This document shows positions 11,037 to 19,930 of a DNA stretch of 64,000 bases, piece by piece (within the stretch, counting starts at the first letter, position 1; each line of letters starts with the position of its first letter). The stretch covers positions 558,001-622,000 of the forward strand of contig NZ_FQWU01000002.1 in the NCBI RefSeq assembly GCF_900129765.1, read 5' to 3'. This DNA is from Massilia sp. CF038. Its GTDB lineage: Bacteria; Pseudomonadota; Gammaproteobacteria; Burkholderiales; Burkholderiaceae_D. The translations under genes and the position numbers were made by a program. The notes under the pieces were generated by a model. That model saw only the letters and a list, made by a program, of their open reading frames with translations, was not told the DNA's origin and made no database searches.

Positions 11037-13352
11037 ATGGATCATACCAACACCAAGCTGAAGTTACTGACCCGCTCCGTGGCCGCCGCCATCGCCCTGA
11101 TGGGCACTTCGGTTGGCGCCGCACACGCACAAACGGCCGGTGGCGCAGCACCCGCGTCGGCCACCGCCGCCGATAGCAACCCGGCCGTGGTCGTGGTCAC
11201 CGCCCGCCGCCGCGAAGAAACGCTGCAGGACGTGCCGGTCTCGGTTACCGCATTCAACGCCGACCAGATTTCCAAGCAGGGCATCCCGGACATCACCGCC
11301 CTCACCCTGTCGCTGCCAAACACCACCCTCAAGGCTTCGCGCGCCACCAACTCCACCCTGACCGCCTTCATCCGCGGCGTGGGCCAGCAGGATCCCCTGG
11401 CTGGCTTTGAAGCGGGCGTCGGCATCTATCTCGACGATGTGTACCTGGCCCGCCCGCAAGGCGCCGTGGCCGACATCTACGACGTCGAGCGCATCGAAGT
11501 TCTGCGCGGCCCGCAAGGCACGCTTTATGGCCGCAACACCATTGGCGGCGCCGTCAAATACGTGACCCGCAAACTGGCGCCCAAGACCGACATCCGCGTG
11601 CGCGGCACACTCGGCAACTACGGCCAGAAAGAAGCCCTCATCACTGCCAGCACGCCAGTTACCGACACGCTGCGCATTGGCGGCTCGATCGGCACCTTCC
11701 AGCGCAACGGCTTTGGTAAAAACCTCACGACCGGCCAGGACAATTACGACAAAGACGTCACCGCCGGCCGCATTTCGGCAGAATTTACGCCCACCTCGGA
11801 CTGGTTCATCCGCATCGCCGCTGACGCCACCCAGGACGACTCCAATCCACGCAACGGCCACCGCCTGATCCCTGGCCGCACCAGCGGCGCACCGATACTG
11901 GGCAATGTGTACGACACCACCGCCAACCTGACCACAGCGCTGGGCAAGGAGCAGGAAATCACCGCTCATGGCGTGGCCGCCACCATTGAGTACCGCGTCA
12001 GCGACACGCTGCTGCTCAAATCGATCACCGCATCCCGCCGCGACAAATCGTACGCGCCGATCGACTTCGATTCGATGCAGCTGACCGACTTCCACGTACC
12101 CGCGCTGTACAAGAACAAGCAGTTCAGCCAGGAGCTGCAAGCCACATACACCGGCGAAAAAGTACAGGGCATCGCAGGCGTCTATTACATCGACGCCAAC
12201 GCCTTCAATATCTTCGACACCGTGTTGAACGGCGCGTTCCCAAGCTCCACCTACACCCGTGGCGACATCGACACCAAGGCCTGGGCGATTTTTGCCGACG
12301 GCAGCTACAACTTCAGCGATGCGCTCAGCGTCACGCTGGGTGGACGCTACACGGTCGACAAGCGCGATGCGAGCATCCTGCGTCAGATCTACCTGGGCCT
12401 TGCCGGCACGCCCGATCTGGGCAACCCTGCCGCTGTCTTGTTCCGCACCGATACCGACTTCACCCACGGCGAACTGCACCGCGAAGACAAGAAGTTCACC
12501 CCGAAAGTCAGCCTGGCCTACAAATACTCGCCAGAACAGAACATCTACGGTTCGTGGGCACGCGGCTTTAAAGGCGGCGGCTTCGATCCGCGCATGAATG
12601 TGGTGGGCACCAAGATCAGCCAGGCCACTGCCCGTGCTGGCTACAAGCCAGAAATCATCGACACGCTGGAGCTGGGCCTCAAGTCGGCCTACAACAATAA
12701 CCGCATCCTGACCAACATCGCCATCTTCGACAGCAAGTACAAAGATGTGCAGATTCCTGGTTCCGTGGCGGTGGACACCAACAACGACGGCGTGGACGAC
12801 AGCTTTGCTGGCGTCACCACCAACGCCGGCAAGGCCAAGATCAAAGGTCTGGAAATCGAAGCCACTGCGCGCCTGACCGACCAGTTCAGCATGTCGGCCA
12901 TGTACAGCCGCCTGGATGCCAAGTACACCCAGTTCCTGACCTCGCAGATCGTGGGCGGCGTGCCGACCATCGTCAACGTGGCTGGCCAGCGCTTCTTCCA
13001 GAACACGCCGAAGAATTCGGCCAACCTGCGCCTGAACTACGACATTCCACTGCCAATGATGGGCACGGCTGGCACCCTGACCCTGACCGGCGCAGCATCG
13101 TACCGCGACGACACCTACCAGTTCGAGTACGCCTCCGCCCTGGACCAGGAAGCCTACACGCTGTATGACGCCAGCGTCATCTGGACCAGCGCCGACAGCA
13201 AGATCCGCGCTGGCCTGCATGGCAAAAACCTGGGCAACGAGCATTACAAGACCGGCGGCTATGTGTTCCCGACGCTGGGCTTCGAAGGTACGCTCACCGC
13301 CTTCTACGGCAATCCACGCACCGTGTCGGCCACCCTGGAATACCGCTTCTAA
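11037..13352 (+). CDS. TonB-dependent outer-membrane receptor, first gene of the LysR-linked operon
   Basis: 771 residues with signal peptide (about 1-32, ending AHAQ). A TonB-box-like VVVVTARRREETLQDVPVS is followed by the plug domain (about 60-170, with LRGPQGTLYGRNTIGGAV) and a 22-strand barrel ending with an aromatic residue (ATLEYRF). The TARRREETLQDVPVSVTAFN start is typical of the FecA-like/IroN receptors abundant in sphingomonads, which often take up organic molecules rather than siderophores. SD AGGAG. It is followed after 86 bp by the hydrolase and the ABC genes in the same direction. Substrate unknown; the downstream Liv-type transporter argues for a small carboxylate or amide rather than iron. 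Confidence 0.93.
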   Translation: MDHTNTKLKLLTRSVAAAIALMGTSVGAAHAQTAGGAAPASATAADSNPAVVVVTARRREETLQDVPVSVTAFNADQISKQGIPDITALTLSLPNTTLKASRATNSTLTAFIRGVGQQDPLAGFEAGVGIYLDDVYLARPQGAVADIYDVERIEVLRGPQGTLYGRNTIGGAVKYVTRKLAPKTDIRVRGTLGNYGQKEALITASTPVTDTLRIGGSIGTFQRNGFGKNLTTGQDNYDKDVTAGRISAEFTPTSDWFIRIAADATQDDSNPRNGHRLIPGRTSGAPILGNVYDTTANLTTALGKEQEITAHGVAATIEYRVSDTLLLKSITASRRDKSYAPIDFDSMQLTDFHVPALYKNKQFSQELQATYTGEKVQGIAGVYYIDANAFNIFDTVLNGAFPSSTYTRGDIDTKAWAIFADGSYNFSDALSVTLGGRYTVDKRDASILRQIYLGLAGTPDLGNPAAVLFRTDTDFTHGELHREDKKFTPKVSLAYKYSPEQNIYGSWARGFKGGGFDPRMNVVGTKISQATARAGYKPEIIDTLELGLKSAYNNNRILTNIAIFDSKYKDVQIPGSVAVDTNNDGVDDSFAGVTTNAGKAKIKGLEIEATARLTDQFSMSAMYSRLDAKYTQFLTSQIVGGVPTIVNVAGQRFFQNTPKNSANLRLNYDIPLPMMGTAGTLTLTGAASYRDDTYQFEYASALDQEAYTLYDASVIWTSADSKIRAGLHGKNLGNEHYKTGGYVFPTLGFEGTLTAFYGNPRTVSATLEYRF

Positions 13353-13386
13353 GAAGCTCCCGGCTGTACCGACTGTACTGCGCCTC

Positions 13387-13410
13387 GCGGCAGGCCCCAC
13401 GGCCTGCCGC
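13387..13410 (+). other. Strong GC hairpin between receptor and hydrolase genes
   Basis: GCGGCAGGCC, then CCAC, then GGCCTGCCGC forms a perfect 10-bp stem with a 4-base loop, without a following T-run. It lies 35 bp after the receptor stop. This is more like an mRNA-stabilising or processing element that would set different levels of receptor and downstream proteins than a terminator. Confidence 0.5.
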
Positions 13411-13438
13411 CGGGTCGCTGCGTTCCAAAATCCACAGG

Positions 13439-14323
13439 ATGAAACCTGCCGTGTCCACATACGCCGACCTCAGTTTTACCAGCACCGATGGCCTGGCGCT
13501 GTACGCACGCGATTACCCGGCCAGCAGCGGGCCCGCACGCCTGCCGGTCATCTGCCTGCACGGCCTGACCCGCAATTCGGCCGACTTTGACGAGCTGGCG
13601 CCCTGGATTGCGGCCCAGGGCCGGCGCGTGATCGCGCTGGATGTGCGCGGGCGCGGCCGATCTGCCCACGACCCATCGCCCGCCAACTACAACCCCATGA
13701 TCTACGCCGGCGACGTCATCAAGCTGGCCCACGATCTGGGCATCGAGCGCGCCGTATTTGTCGGCACCTCGATGGGCGGCATCATCACCATGACACTGGC
13801 GCTGCGCAAACTGAAGTTGATTGCCGCCGCCGTATTGAATGACGTTGGGCCAATCATGTCCACCAAGGGCCTGAGCCGCATTGCCGGATACGCGGGTAAA
13901 GGCTGCGCGCTCGACTCGTGGGACGACGCTGCCAACTACCTGCGCGACATAAACCTGTCCGCCTTCCCCGCCAACGACAGCGCCGAGTGGCGCAAGTGGG
14001 CCGAGCGCGCGTTTGCGCAAAATGAGCAGGGCCAGCTAGTACTGAGGTACGATCCCAACATCGCTTTGCCGATCCAGACCGGGCGCCTGAAGCCCACCTC
14101 CTGGATGGGCCGTGTGGCGTTCCGGCGCCTGGGCCGCAAACGCCCGTTGCTGCTGGTGCGCGGCGCGCTGTCCGACCTGGTCGAAGAAGAACAGGCCAGC
14201 TACATGCGGCGCGCGGCACCAGCCATGCACTACGCCGAAGTGCCCGGCGTGGGCCACGCGCCCATGTTGTCCGAGCCGCCGGCGCGCGAAGCGATACAAC
14301 GGTTTCTGTCGCAAGTCGATTGA
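13439..14323 (+). CDS. Alpha/beta-fold hydrolase
   Basis: 294 residues. The oxyanion strand region (VICLHGLTRNSADF, about 38-51) has HGLTR, the nucleophile elbow is GTSMGG (about 108-113), and the terminal histidine is in VPGVGHAPML (about 270-279). Residues like these occur in esterases, C-C bond hydrolases and enol-lactonases. ATG at 13439; a GTG five codons on is an alternative. It lies between the TonB receptor and the ABC transporter, suggesting it hydrolyses the compound after uptake or before inner-membrane transport. No signal peptide is seen, so a cytoplasmic site is more likely. Confidence 0.85.
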   Translation: MKPAVSTYADLSFTSTDGLALYARDYPASSGPARLPVICLHGLTRNSADFDELAPWIAAQGRRVIALDVRGRGRSAHDPSPANYNPMIYAGDVIKLAHDLGIERAVFVGTSMGGIITMTLALRKLKLIAAAVLNDVGPIMSTKGLSRIAGYAGKGCALDSWDDAANYLRDINLSAFPANDSAEWRKWAERAFAQNEQGQLVLRYDPNIALPIQTGRLKPTSWMGRVAFRRLGRKRPLLLVRGALSDLVEEEQASYMRRAAPAMHYAEVPGVGHAPMLSEPPAREAIQRFLSQVD

Positions 14324-14345
14324 ACGCATGATTTTAGGAGACAGC

Positions 14346-15539
14346 ATGAACAAAAAAACAAGCATCGCACTGGCACTTGCAGCCATTGTTGGCGGCAGCG
14401 CAGCCCACCCTGCCCTGGCCGCGGACGACCTCAAGGTCGCCCTCATCGCCGGCAAAACCGGCGTACTCGAAGCCTATGCCAAGGAAACCGAAACCGGATT
14501 CATGATGGGCCTGGAGTACCTCACTGGCGGCAAAATGACCATCAATGGCCGCAAGCTCAAGGTCATCGTCAAGGACGACCAGAGCAAGCCCGATCTGGGC
14601 CGGACCCTGCTGGCCGAAGCGTATGGTGACGACAAGGTCGACATCGCGGTCGGCACCAGTTCGTCCGGCTCGGCCATTGCCATGCTGCCGGTCGCTAAGG
14701 AATACAAAAAAGTGCTGATCGTCGAGCCGGCCGTGGCCGACGCCATTACCGGCGACAAATGGAACCGCTACATCTTCCGCACTGCCCGCAATTCGATGCA
14801 GGACGGCCTGGCCGCCGCATCAACGCTCAAGACCGGCAGCGTCGCCTTTTTGGCGCAGGACTACGCCTTCGGTAAAGACGCTGTCAAGGCCGGCAAGGAA
14901 GCCCTGGCCGCCACCGGCAGCAAAGCCACGGTGGTGCACGAAGAGTACGCACCGCAAAACGCCAGCGACTTCACCGCCTCGGCCCAGCGCATCTTCGACG
15001 CGCTGAAAGACAAGCCGCAACCGCGCGTGCTTGGCATCGTCTGGGCTGGCCCCAACCCGATGAACAAGCTGGCCGACATGAAGCCCGAGCGTTACGGCAT
15101 TGCCCTGGCCCCCGGCGGGAACATTCTGCCCGTGATGAAAACCTGGAAGAACTACGCCGGTACCGAAGGCACCATCTATTACTACTACGCCTTCCCGAAA
15201 AACAAAATGAACGACTGGCTGGTGGCCGAGCACACCAAGCGCTTCAAATCCCCACCCGATATGTTTACCGCCGGCGGCTTTGCTGCCGCCAGCGCCGTCG
15301 TCACCGCGCTGACCAAGTCGCCATCGACCGACAGCGAAAAACTGATCGCCACCATGGAAGGCATGGAGTTCGACACCCCCAAAGGCAAAATGAGCTTCCG
15401 CAAGGAAGACCACCAGGCCTTGCAGGCGATGTACCACTTCCGCATCAAGAAGCAGCAGAAGGACGAGTGGGACCTGCTGGAACTAGTGCGCGAGATCCCG
15501 GCCTCGGAGCTGCCGGTACCGGTCAAGAACAAGCGATGA
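14346..15539 (+). CDS. Liv-type ABC transporter substrate-binding protein
   Basis: 397 residues from ATG 14346 (SD AGGAGACAGC); the longer frame upstream is only the overlap with the hydrolase gene. Signal peptide about 1-27 ends PALAADD. The mature protein is a Peripla_BP_6 (type I, leucine/amide-binding) fold, starting KVALIAGKTGVLEAYAKETETGFMMG with VGTSSSGSAIAMLPVAKEYKK at about 100-120. It binds the transported solute in the periplasm for the permeases and ATPases encoded downstream. The stop overlaps the next start (ATGA). Confidence 0.92.
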   Translation: MNKKTSIALALAAIVGGSAAHPALAADDLKVALIAGKTGVLEAYAKETETGFMMGLEYLTGGKMTINGRKLKVIVKDDQSKPDLGRTLLAEAYGDDKVDIAVGTSSSGSAIAMLPVAKEYKKVLIVEPAVADAITGDKWNRYIFRTARNSMQDGLAAASTLKTGSVAFLAQDYAFGKDAVKAGKEALAATGSKATVVHEEYAPQNASDFTASAQRIFDALKDKPQPRVLGIVWAGPNPMNKLADMKPERYGIALAPGGNILPVMKTWKNYAGTEGTIYYYYAFPKNKMNDWLVAEHTKRFKSPPDMFTAGGFAAASAVVTALTKSPSTDSEKLIATMEGMEFDTPKGKMSFRKEDHQALQAMYHFRIKKQQKDEWDLLELVREIPASELPVPVKNKR

Positions 15540-16297
15540 GCAAGCCGTCCCTGTCGACCCGTGACCTGACGATCCGCTTTGGCGGTCACGTTGCGGTCAA
15601 CCAGGTCACGGCCGATTTTTATCCGGGCACGCTGACCGTGATCGTCGGCCCCAACGGGGCCGGCAAGACCACCTACTTCAACCTGATGTCGGGTCAGTTG
15701 CCCGCCACCTCGGGCCAGGTGTTCCTGGACGGCGCCGACATCACGCGATTTGGCGCCGCGCGCCGTACCCGGCTTGGCATCGGCCGCGCTTTCCAGCTGA
15801 CCAATCTGTTCCCGCACCTGACGGTCATCGAAAACGTGCGTCTGGCGGTGCAGAGCGTGGCCGGCATCGGCTTGAACATCTTTTCAATCTGGTCCAGTCA
15901 CAAGCTGCTGATTGAACGCGCCCTGCACTACCTGGAGCGAGTGGCCCTGGCCGAACGGCGCGATTCCTACGTGGCCGCGCTCTCGCATGGCGACAAACGC
16001 AAGCTCGAAGTGGCCATTCTGCTGGCCCTGGAACCGGCGGTCATGATGTTCGACGAGCCCACCGCCGGCATGAGCGTGGACGAAGTGCCGGTCGTGCTGG
16101 ACCTGATCCACCAGGTCAAGGCCGAAAGCAAAAAGACCATTCTGCTGGTCGAGCACAAAATGGATGTGGTGCGTTCGCTGGCCGACCGCATCATCGTCCT
16201 GCACAACGGCACCCTGGTCGCCGATGGCAATCCGGCCGAAGTCATGGCCTCGGCCATCGTCCAGGAAGCCTACCTTGGAACACCTGCCCATGTCTGA
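15536..16297 (+). CDS. Liv-type ABC transporter ATP-binding protein (LivG-like)
   Basis: 253 residues starting at the ATG that overlaps the TGA of the binding-protein gene. Walker A GPNGAGKTT (about 39-47), the LivG-family Q-loop region GIGRAFQLTNLFPHLTVIENV, signature LSHGDKRKLE (about 148-157), Walker B VMMFDEPTAGM, and H-loop VEHKMD are all intact. It is one of two nucleotide-binding subunits of the transporter. The last 8 bases overlap the following livF-like gene. Confidence 0.93.
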   Translation: MSKPSLSTRDLTIRFGGHVAVNQVTADFYPGTLTVIVGPNGAGKTTYFNLMSGQLPATSGQVFLDGADITRFGAARRTRLGIGRAFQLTNLFPHLTVIENVRLAVQSVAGIGLNIFSIWSSHKLLIERALHYLERVALAERRDSYVAALSHGDKRKLEVAILLALEPAVMMFDEPTAGMSVDEVPVVLDLIHQVKAESKKTILLVEHKMDVVRSLADRIIVLHNGTLVADGNPAEVMASAIVQEAYLGTPAHV

Positions 16298-17015
16298 ACC
16301 GATTCTTCAACTGTCCGGCGTGCACACGCACATCGGCGAATACCATATTTTGCAAGGCGTGGACCTGACCGTGCCGCGCGGCGGCCTGTCGGTACTGTTG
16401 GGCCGCAACGGCGCCGGTAAAACCACCACCCTGCGCACCATTATGGGCCTGTGGAAGGCCAGCGCAGGCAGCATCAAATTCGACGGGCGCGAGATCGCCG
16501 CCATGGCCACGCCCGCCATCGCCCAGGCTGGCATTGCCTACGTGCCCGAATCAATGGCCGTATTTTCCGACCTGACCGTGCGCGAAAACCTGTACCTGGC
16601 CGCGCGCAGCGGCGCGCTGGACGAAGCCCGGGTCGAATGGATATTCGGCTTTTTCCCTGCCCTCAAAAAATTCTGGCACTACCCGGCTGGCAATCTCTCG
16701 GGCGGACAAAAGCAGATGGTTGCCATTGCCCGCGCCATTGTGGAGCCGCGCAAACTGATCTTGATCGACGAGCCGACCAAAGGCCTGGCGCCCGCCATCA
16801 TCCAAAGCCTGATTGCCGCCCTGCGCGAACTGAAGGCAAGCGACACCACCATCCTGCTGGTGGAGCAGAACTTCAGCGTGGTCAAAACACTGGGCGACAC
16901 CGTTTCGGTCATGGATGACGGCCGCGTCGTGCACGCTGGCGCCATGCGCGCACTGGCTGACGACCAGGAACTGCAACAGCGGCTGCTCGGGCTTGCGCTC
17001 GACTCGCACCAATAG
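16290..17015 (+). CDS. Liv-type ABC transporter ATP-binding protein (LivF-like)
   Basis: 241 residues from ATG 16290, chosen because it starts the ATPase fold (MSEPILQLSGVHTHIGEYHILQ in two parts) and overlaps the preceding gene by 8 bp. Walker A GRNGAGKTT (about 39-47), signature LSGGQKQM, Walker B LILIDEPTKGL and switch VEQNFSV are present. It pairs with the LivG-like subunit. Confidence 0.93.
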   Translation: MSEPILQLSGVHTHIGEYHILQGVDLTVPRGGLSVLLGRNGAGKTTTLRTIMGLWKASAGSIKFDGREIAAMATPAIAQAGIAYVPESMAVFSDLTVRENLYLAARSGALDEARVEWIFGFFPALKKFWHYPAGNLSGGQKQMVAIARAIVEPRKLILIDEPTKGLAPAIIQSLIAALRELKASDTTILLVEQNFSVVKTLGDTVSVMDDGRVVHAGAMRALADDQELQQRLLGLALDSHQ

Positions 17016-17025
17016 AAAGGCCGAC

Positions 17026-18063
17026 ATGGACCTTCAAATCCCTCCCACGGTACTGCCTGCGGCGCCGGTCGATACCGCCCTGCCCGCCGCCAAACGCGAC
17101 ATCGCACCGCTGCTGCTGGTGCCGGCCCTGATGCTGGCCATGCTGCCCCTGGTGGGCAGCGTGCCAACCTGGCTCACGCTCACCGTTGCCGGGCTGGCGA
17201 TGGGCATGATGATCTTCATCATGGCCAGCGGACTGACGCTCGTCTTCGGCCTGATGGACGTGCTTAATTTCGGCCATGGCGCTTTTGTTTCGGTCGGCGC
17301 CTACGCTGCCACGCTGGTGCTCATTCCCATGCGCGGCTGGCTGGAAGTCGACTCCGTGATCATGAACCTGTCCGTGCTGGCCCTGGCCATCACGGTGGCA
17401 ATGGTGGCCACCGCGCTGCTGGGCTGGGCGTTTGAACGCATCATCATCGCGCCCGTGTATGGCCAGCACCTCAAGCAGATCCTCATCACCATGGGCGGCA
17501 TGATCGTCGCCGAACAGCTGATCAACGTGATCTGGGGTGCCGAGCAGATCGCCCTGCCCCTGCCAACCAGCTTGCGCGGCGCAATCGTGCTGGGCGACGC
17601 GGCGATTGAAAAATACCGGCTGGTTGCGGTGGTGATCGGGCTGGTGGTATTTGCCACCATGTTCCTGGTTCTGAACCGCACCAAAATCGGTTTGCTGATC
17701 CGCGCTGGCGTGGAAAACCGCGAAATGGTTGAAGCCATGGGCTACCGCATCCGGCGTCTTTTCGTGGCCGTGTTTGCGGCCGGCTCCGCGCTGGCTGGCC
17801 TGGGTGGCGTGATGTGGGGCCTGTACAAAGAAACCCTGACGGCGGCAATGGGCAGCGAAATCATGGTCATGGTCTTCATCGTGATCATCATCGGTGGCCT
17901 GGGTTCGGTGGGCGGCTGCTTCATCGGCGCCCTGCTGATGGCACTGGTGGCCAACTACGCCGGCTTCCTGACGCCCAAATTCGCGCTGATATCGAACATT
18001 GTGCTGATGATCGTGATTTTGCTTTGGCGCCCAGCCGGCATGTATTCGAACCTGCGTCGCTGA
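17026..18063 (+). CDS. Liv-type ABC transporter permease (LivH-like)
   Basis: 345 residues from ATG 17026 (SD GAAAGG). A cytoplasmic N-terminus of about 30 residues precedes eight or nine membrane helices. The family segment LVFGLMDVLNFGHGAFVSVGAY (quoted in part: LNFGHGAF) lies at about 78-85. The coupling motif is around EAMGYRIRRLF (about 236-246). The C-terminus IIIGGLGSVGGCFIGALLMA is typical of LivH. It forms the translocation pore with the next gene product. Confidence 0.92.
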   Translation: MDLQIPPTVLPAAPVDTALPAAKRDIAPLLLVPALMLAMLPLVGSVPTWLTLTVAGLAMGMMIFIMASGLTLVFGLMDVLNFGHGAFVSVGAYAATLVLIPMRGWLEVDSVIMNLSVLALAITVAMVATALLGWAFERIIIAPVYGQHLKQILITMGGMIVAEQLINVIWGAEQIALPLPTSLRGAIVLGDAAIEKYRLVAVVIGLVVFATMFLVLNRTKIGLLIRAGVENREMVEAMGYRIRRLFVAVFAAGSALAGLGGVMWGLYKETLTAAMGSEIMVMVFIVIIIGGLGSVGGCFIGALLMALVANYAGFLTPKFALISNIVLMIVILLWRPAGMYSNLRR

Positions 18064-18073
18064 AAGGACATCC

Positions 18074-19141
18074 ATGCTGACCCAACTTCTTTCCGGCGAT
18101 TTGCCGCGCAGCCGCGCCCTGTCGGTGGCTCTGCTGATGATCTTCCTGGGGCTGGCGCTTGCGCCTTTCGTCACCAGCGGTGCGCGCCCTCTCAACACCG
18201 CGGCCACCATCTGCGTCTACATCGTGCTGGTGGCCTCCTACGACCTGCTGCTTGGTTACACCGGCATCGTCTCGTTCGCGCACACCATGTTCTTCGGGAT
18301 TGGCGCCTACGGGGTCGGCCTGGGTCTGGCCAGCGTGGACGAGCCAACTTGGACCGCTGCGTTCACAGGTCTGCTGATTTCGCTGGCAGTGGCGCTAGTA
18401 CTGGCGCTGATCGTGGGACTGTTCGCCCTGCGCGTGCGGGCGATCTTCTACGCCATGATCACGCTGGCGGTGGCATCGTCGTTTGCGGTGCTGGCGTCGC
18501 AGCTGTCGGACTGTACGGGCGGCGAAGATGGCAAGACCTTCAGCGTGCCAGAACTGCTCTCGCCTGGCTTCAAGCTGCTGGAGAATGACTTGTTTGGCCG
18601 TACGGTGGACGGCAAGATCATTACCTACTACATCGTGTTCATTGGCTGCCTGCTGCTGTTTTTGTTCCTTCTTCGGCTGGTCAATTCGCCGTTCGGACGG
18701 GTATTGCAGGCCATTCGCGAGAACGAATTCCGTGCCGAGGCGCTGGGCTATCGCACTGTTTTGTACCGCATCTGGGCGAATTGTCTGGCTGCGCTGGTGG
18801 CGGCGCTGGCGGGTGCGCTGATGGCGCTGTGGCTGCGTTACGTGGGGCCCAAGACCATGCTGGGGTTTGAGGTCATGACGGATATTTTGCTGATCGTTGT
18901 TATTGGCGGGATGGGGACGATGTACGGGTCAGTCGTGGGAGCAACGCTGTTTATCATCGCGCAGAACTATCTGAAATCGCTGATGGCGCAGGGATCGAGC
19001 GCGCTGGAAGGTGTGCCGATGCTGGCGCACTCGCTGCATCCGGATCGATGGATGCTTTGGTTGGGGGTGCTGTTTGTGCTGTCGATCTACTTCTTCCCTG
19101 CCGGTATAGTCGGCAAGCTGCGCATGCGCAAAATTAAGTAA
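18074..19141 (+). CDS. Liv-type ABC transporter permease (LivM-like)
   Basis: 355 residues, ATG preceded by GAAAGGACATCC. Eight to ten membrane helices; LivM landmarks DLLLGYTGIVSFAHTMFFGIGAY (core GYTGIVSFAH, about 58-67), FGRVLQAIRENEFRAEALG, and GGMGTMYGSVVGA near the C-terminus. Third-codon GC preference falls toward the 3' end (more G/T-ending codons), but the reading frame is intact. Last gene of the receptor-hydrolase-ABC operon; the operon ends before a dispersed inverted repeat and a terminator. Confidence 0.92.
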   Translation: MLTQLLSGDLPRSRALSVALLMIFLGLALAPFVTSGARPLNTAATICVYIVLVASYDLLLGYTGIVSFAHTMFFGIGAYGVGLGLASVDEPTWTAAFTGLLISLAVALVLALIVGLFALRVRAIFYAMITLAVASSFAVLASQLSDCTGGEDGKTFSVPELLSPGFKLLENDLFGRTVDGKIITYYIVFIGCLLLFLFLLRLVNSPFGRVLQAIRENEFRAEALGYRTVLYRIWANCLAALVAALAGALMALWLRYVGPKTMLGFEVMTDILLIVVIGGMGTMYGSVVGATLFIIAQNYLKSLMAQGSSALEGVPMLAHSLHPDRWMLWLGVLFVLSIYFFPAGIVGKLRMRKIK

Positions 19142-19151
19142 CGCCCCAACA

Positions 19152-19240
19152 CATCGTCCTCGCGAAGGCGGGGACCCATAGCACGCATGCGTGAAGGCGG
19201 ATCAAACGTGGAATGGGTCCCCGCCTTCGCGAGGACGATG
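19152..19240. repeat. Dispersed inverted repeat (REP/BIME-like), full head-to-head copy
   Basis: Two perfect 28-bp inverted arms (19152-19179 and 19213-19240) begin CATCGTCCTCGCGAAGG and end GGGGACCCAT, separated by 33 bp. The same arm, with small changes, recurs at 27220, 31401 and 51593, always between genes. It can form a very stable hairpin in RNA or DNA. Confidence 0.85.
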
Positions 19241-19245
19241 TAGGT

Positions 19246-19284
19246 AAAAAAAAGGCTGGTCGCGTGAGCGGCCAGCCTTTTTTA
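19246..19284. terminator. Bidirectional Rho-independent terminator between livM-like and ppa
   Basis: An A-run, then AAAGGCTGG, a short GC segment with loop GTGA, then CCAGCCTTT and a T-run. The A-tract on the left and T-tract on the right let it serve both the plus-strand ABC operon and the minus-strand ppa gene, which converge here. Confidence 0.85.
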
Positions 19285-19300
19285 CTTCGTCCGAAAATAC

Positions 19301-19840
19301 TTACGCTTTTTCGAGCTTGTTGAATGCAGCAACGCCATTCAGAATTTCTTGTTTCGCGTCTTCTGGACCGAACCAGCCTTCAATCTTCACCCACTTGCCT
19401 GGCTCCAGATCTTTGTAGTGCTCGAAGAAGTGCTGAATCTGCTGCAGGCGCAGCTCATTCATGTCTTCCGGCTTTTGCCAGTGCTTGTAGATCGGCAGGA
19501 TCTTGTCGACAGGGACCGCCAGAATCTTGGCATCGCCGCCCGCTTCATCCGTCATCTTCAGCACGCCGATAGCGCGGCAGCGAACCACAACGCCAGGAAT
19601 CAGCGGGAACGGGGTGATGACCAGCACGTCGCACGGGTCACCGTCGTCGGAGATGGTGTTCGGCACGTAGCCGTAGTTGCACGGGTAGTGCATTGCGGTG
19701 CCCATGAAGCGGTCGACGAAAATCGCGCCGGACTCTTTGTCCACTTCGTACTTGATCGGATCGGCGTTCATCGGAATTTCGATGATGACGTTGAAATCGT
19801 TCGGCACGTCGCGGCCGGAAGAGACTTTATTCAAACTCAT
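19301..19840 (-). CDS. ppa: Inorganic pyrophosphatase
   Basis: 179 residues from the ATG at 19840 (SD GAAGGA); the longer frame to 19900 lacks family homology at its N-terminus. It has the family I soluble pyrophosphatase core: [24 protein letters not shown], and the metal-binding signature DGDPCDVLV (about 66-74), with EGWFGPEDA near the C-terminus. It hydrolyses PPi to drive biosynthetic reactions. It converges with the ABC operon. Confidence 0.96.
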   Translation of the reverse strand: MSLNKVSSGRDVPNDFNVIIEIPMNADPIKYEVDKESGAIFVDRFMGTAMHYPCNYGYVPNTISDDGDPCDVLVITPFPLIPGVVVRCRAIGVLKMTDEAGGDAKILAVPVDKILPIYKHWQKPEDMNELRLQQIQHFFEHYKDLEPGKWVKIEGWFGPEDAKQEILNGVAAFNKLEKA

Positions 19841-19930
19841 GGGGAATCCTTCAATGCGGGGTGTAGTGATGGCGTGATTATAACGAAAAATCGGGGACAA
19901 TTGGTGCGCCGCAGCAACGGCGCCCCAATT

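Noticed and set aside
11064-13460. 798-codon open frame on the minus strand
   Set aside because: It is antisense to the clear TonB receptor gene; its length comes from GC-rich codon bias. No ribosome site or motif.
16909-18210. 433-codon open frame on the minus strand
   Set aside because: His/Gln-rich shadow of the livH-like permease gene.
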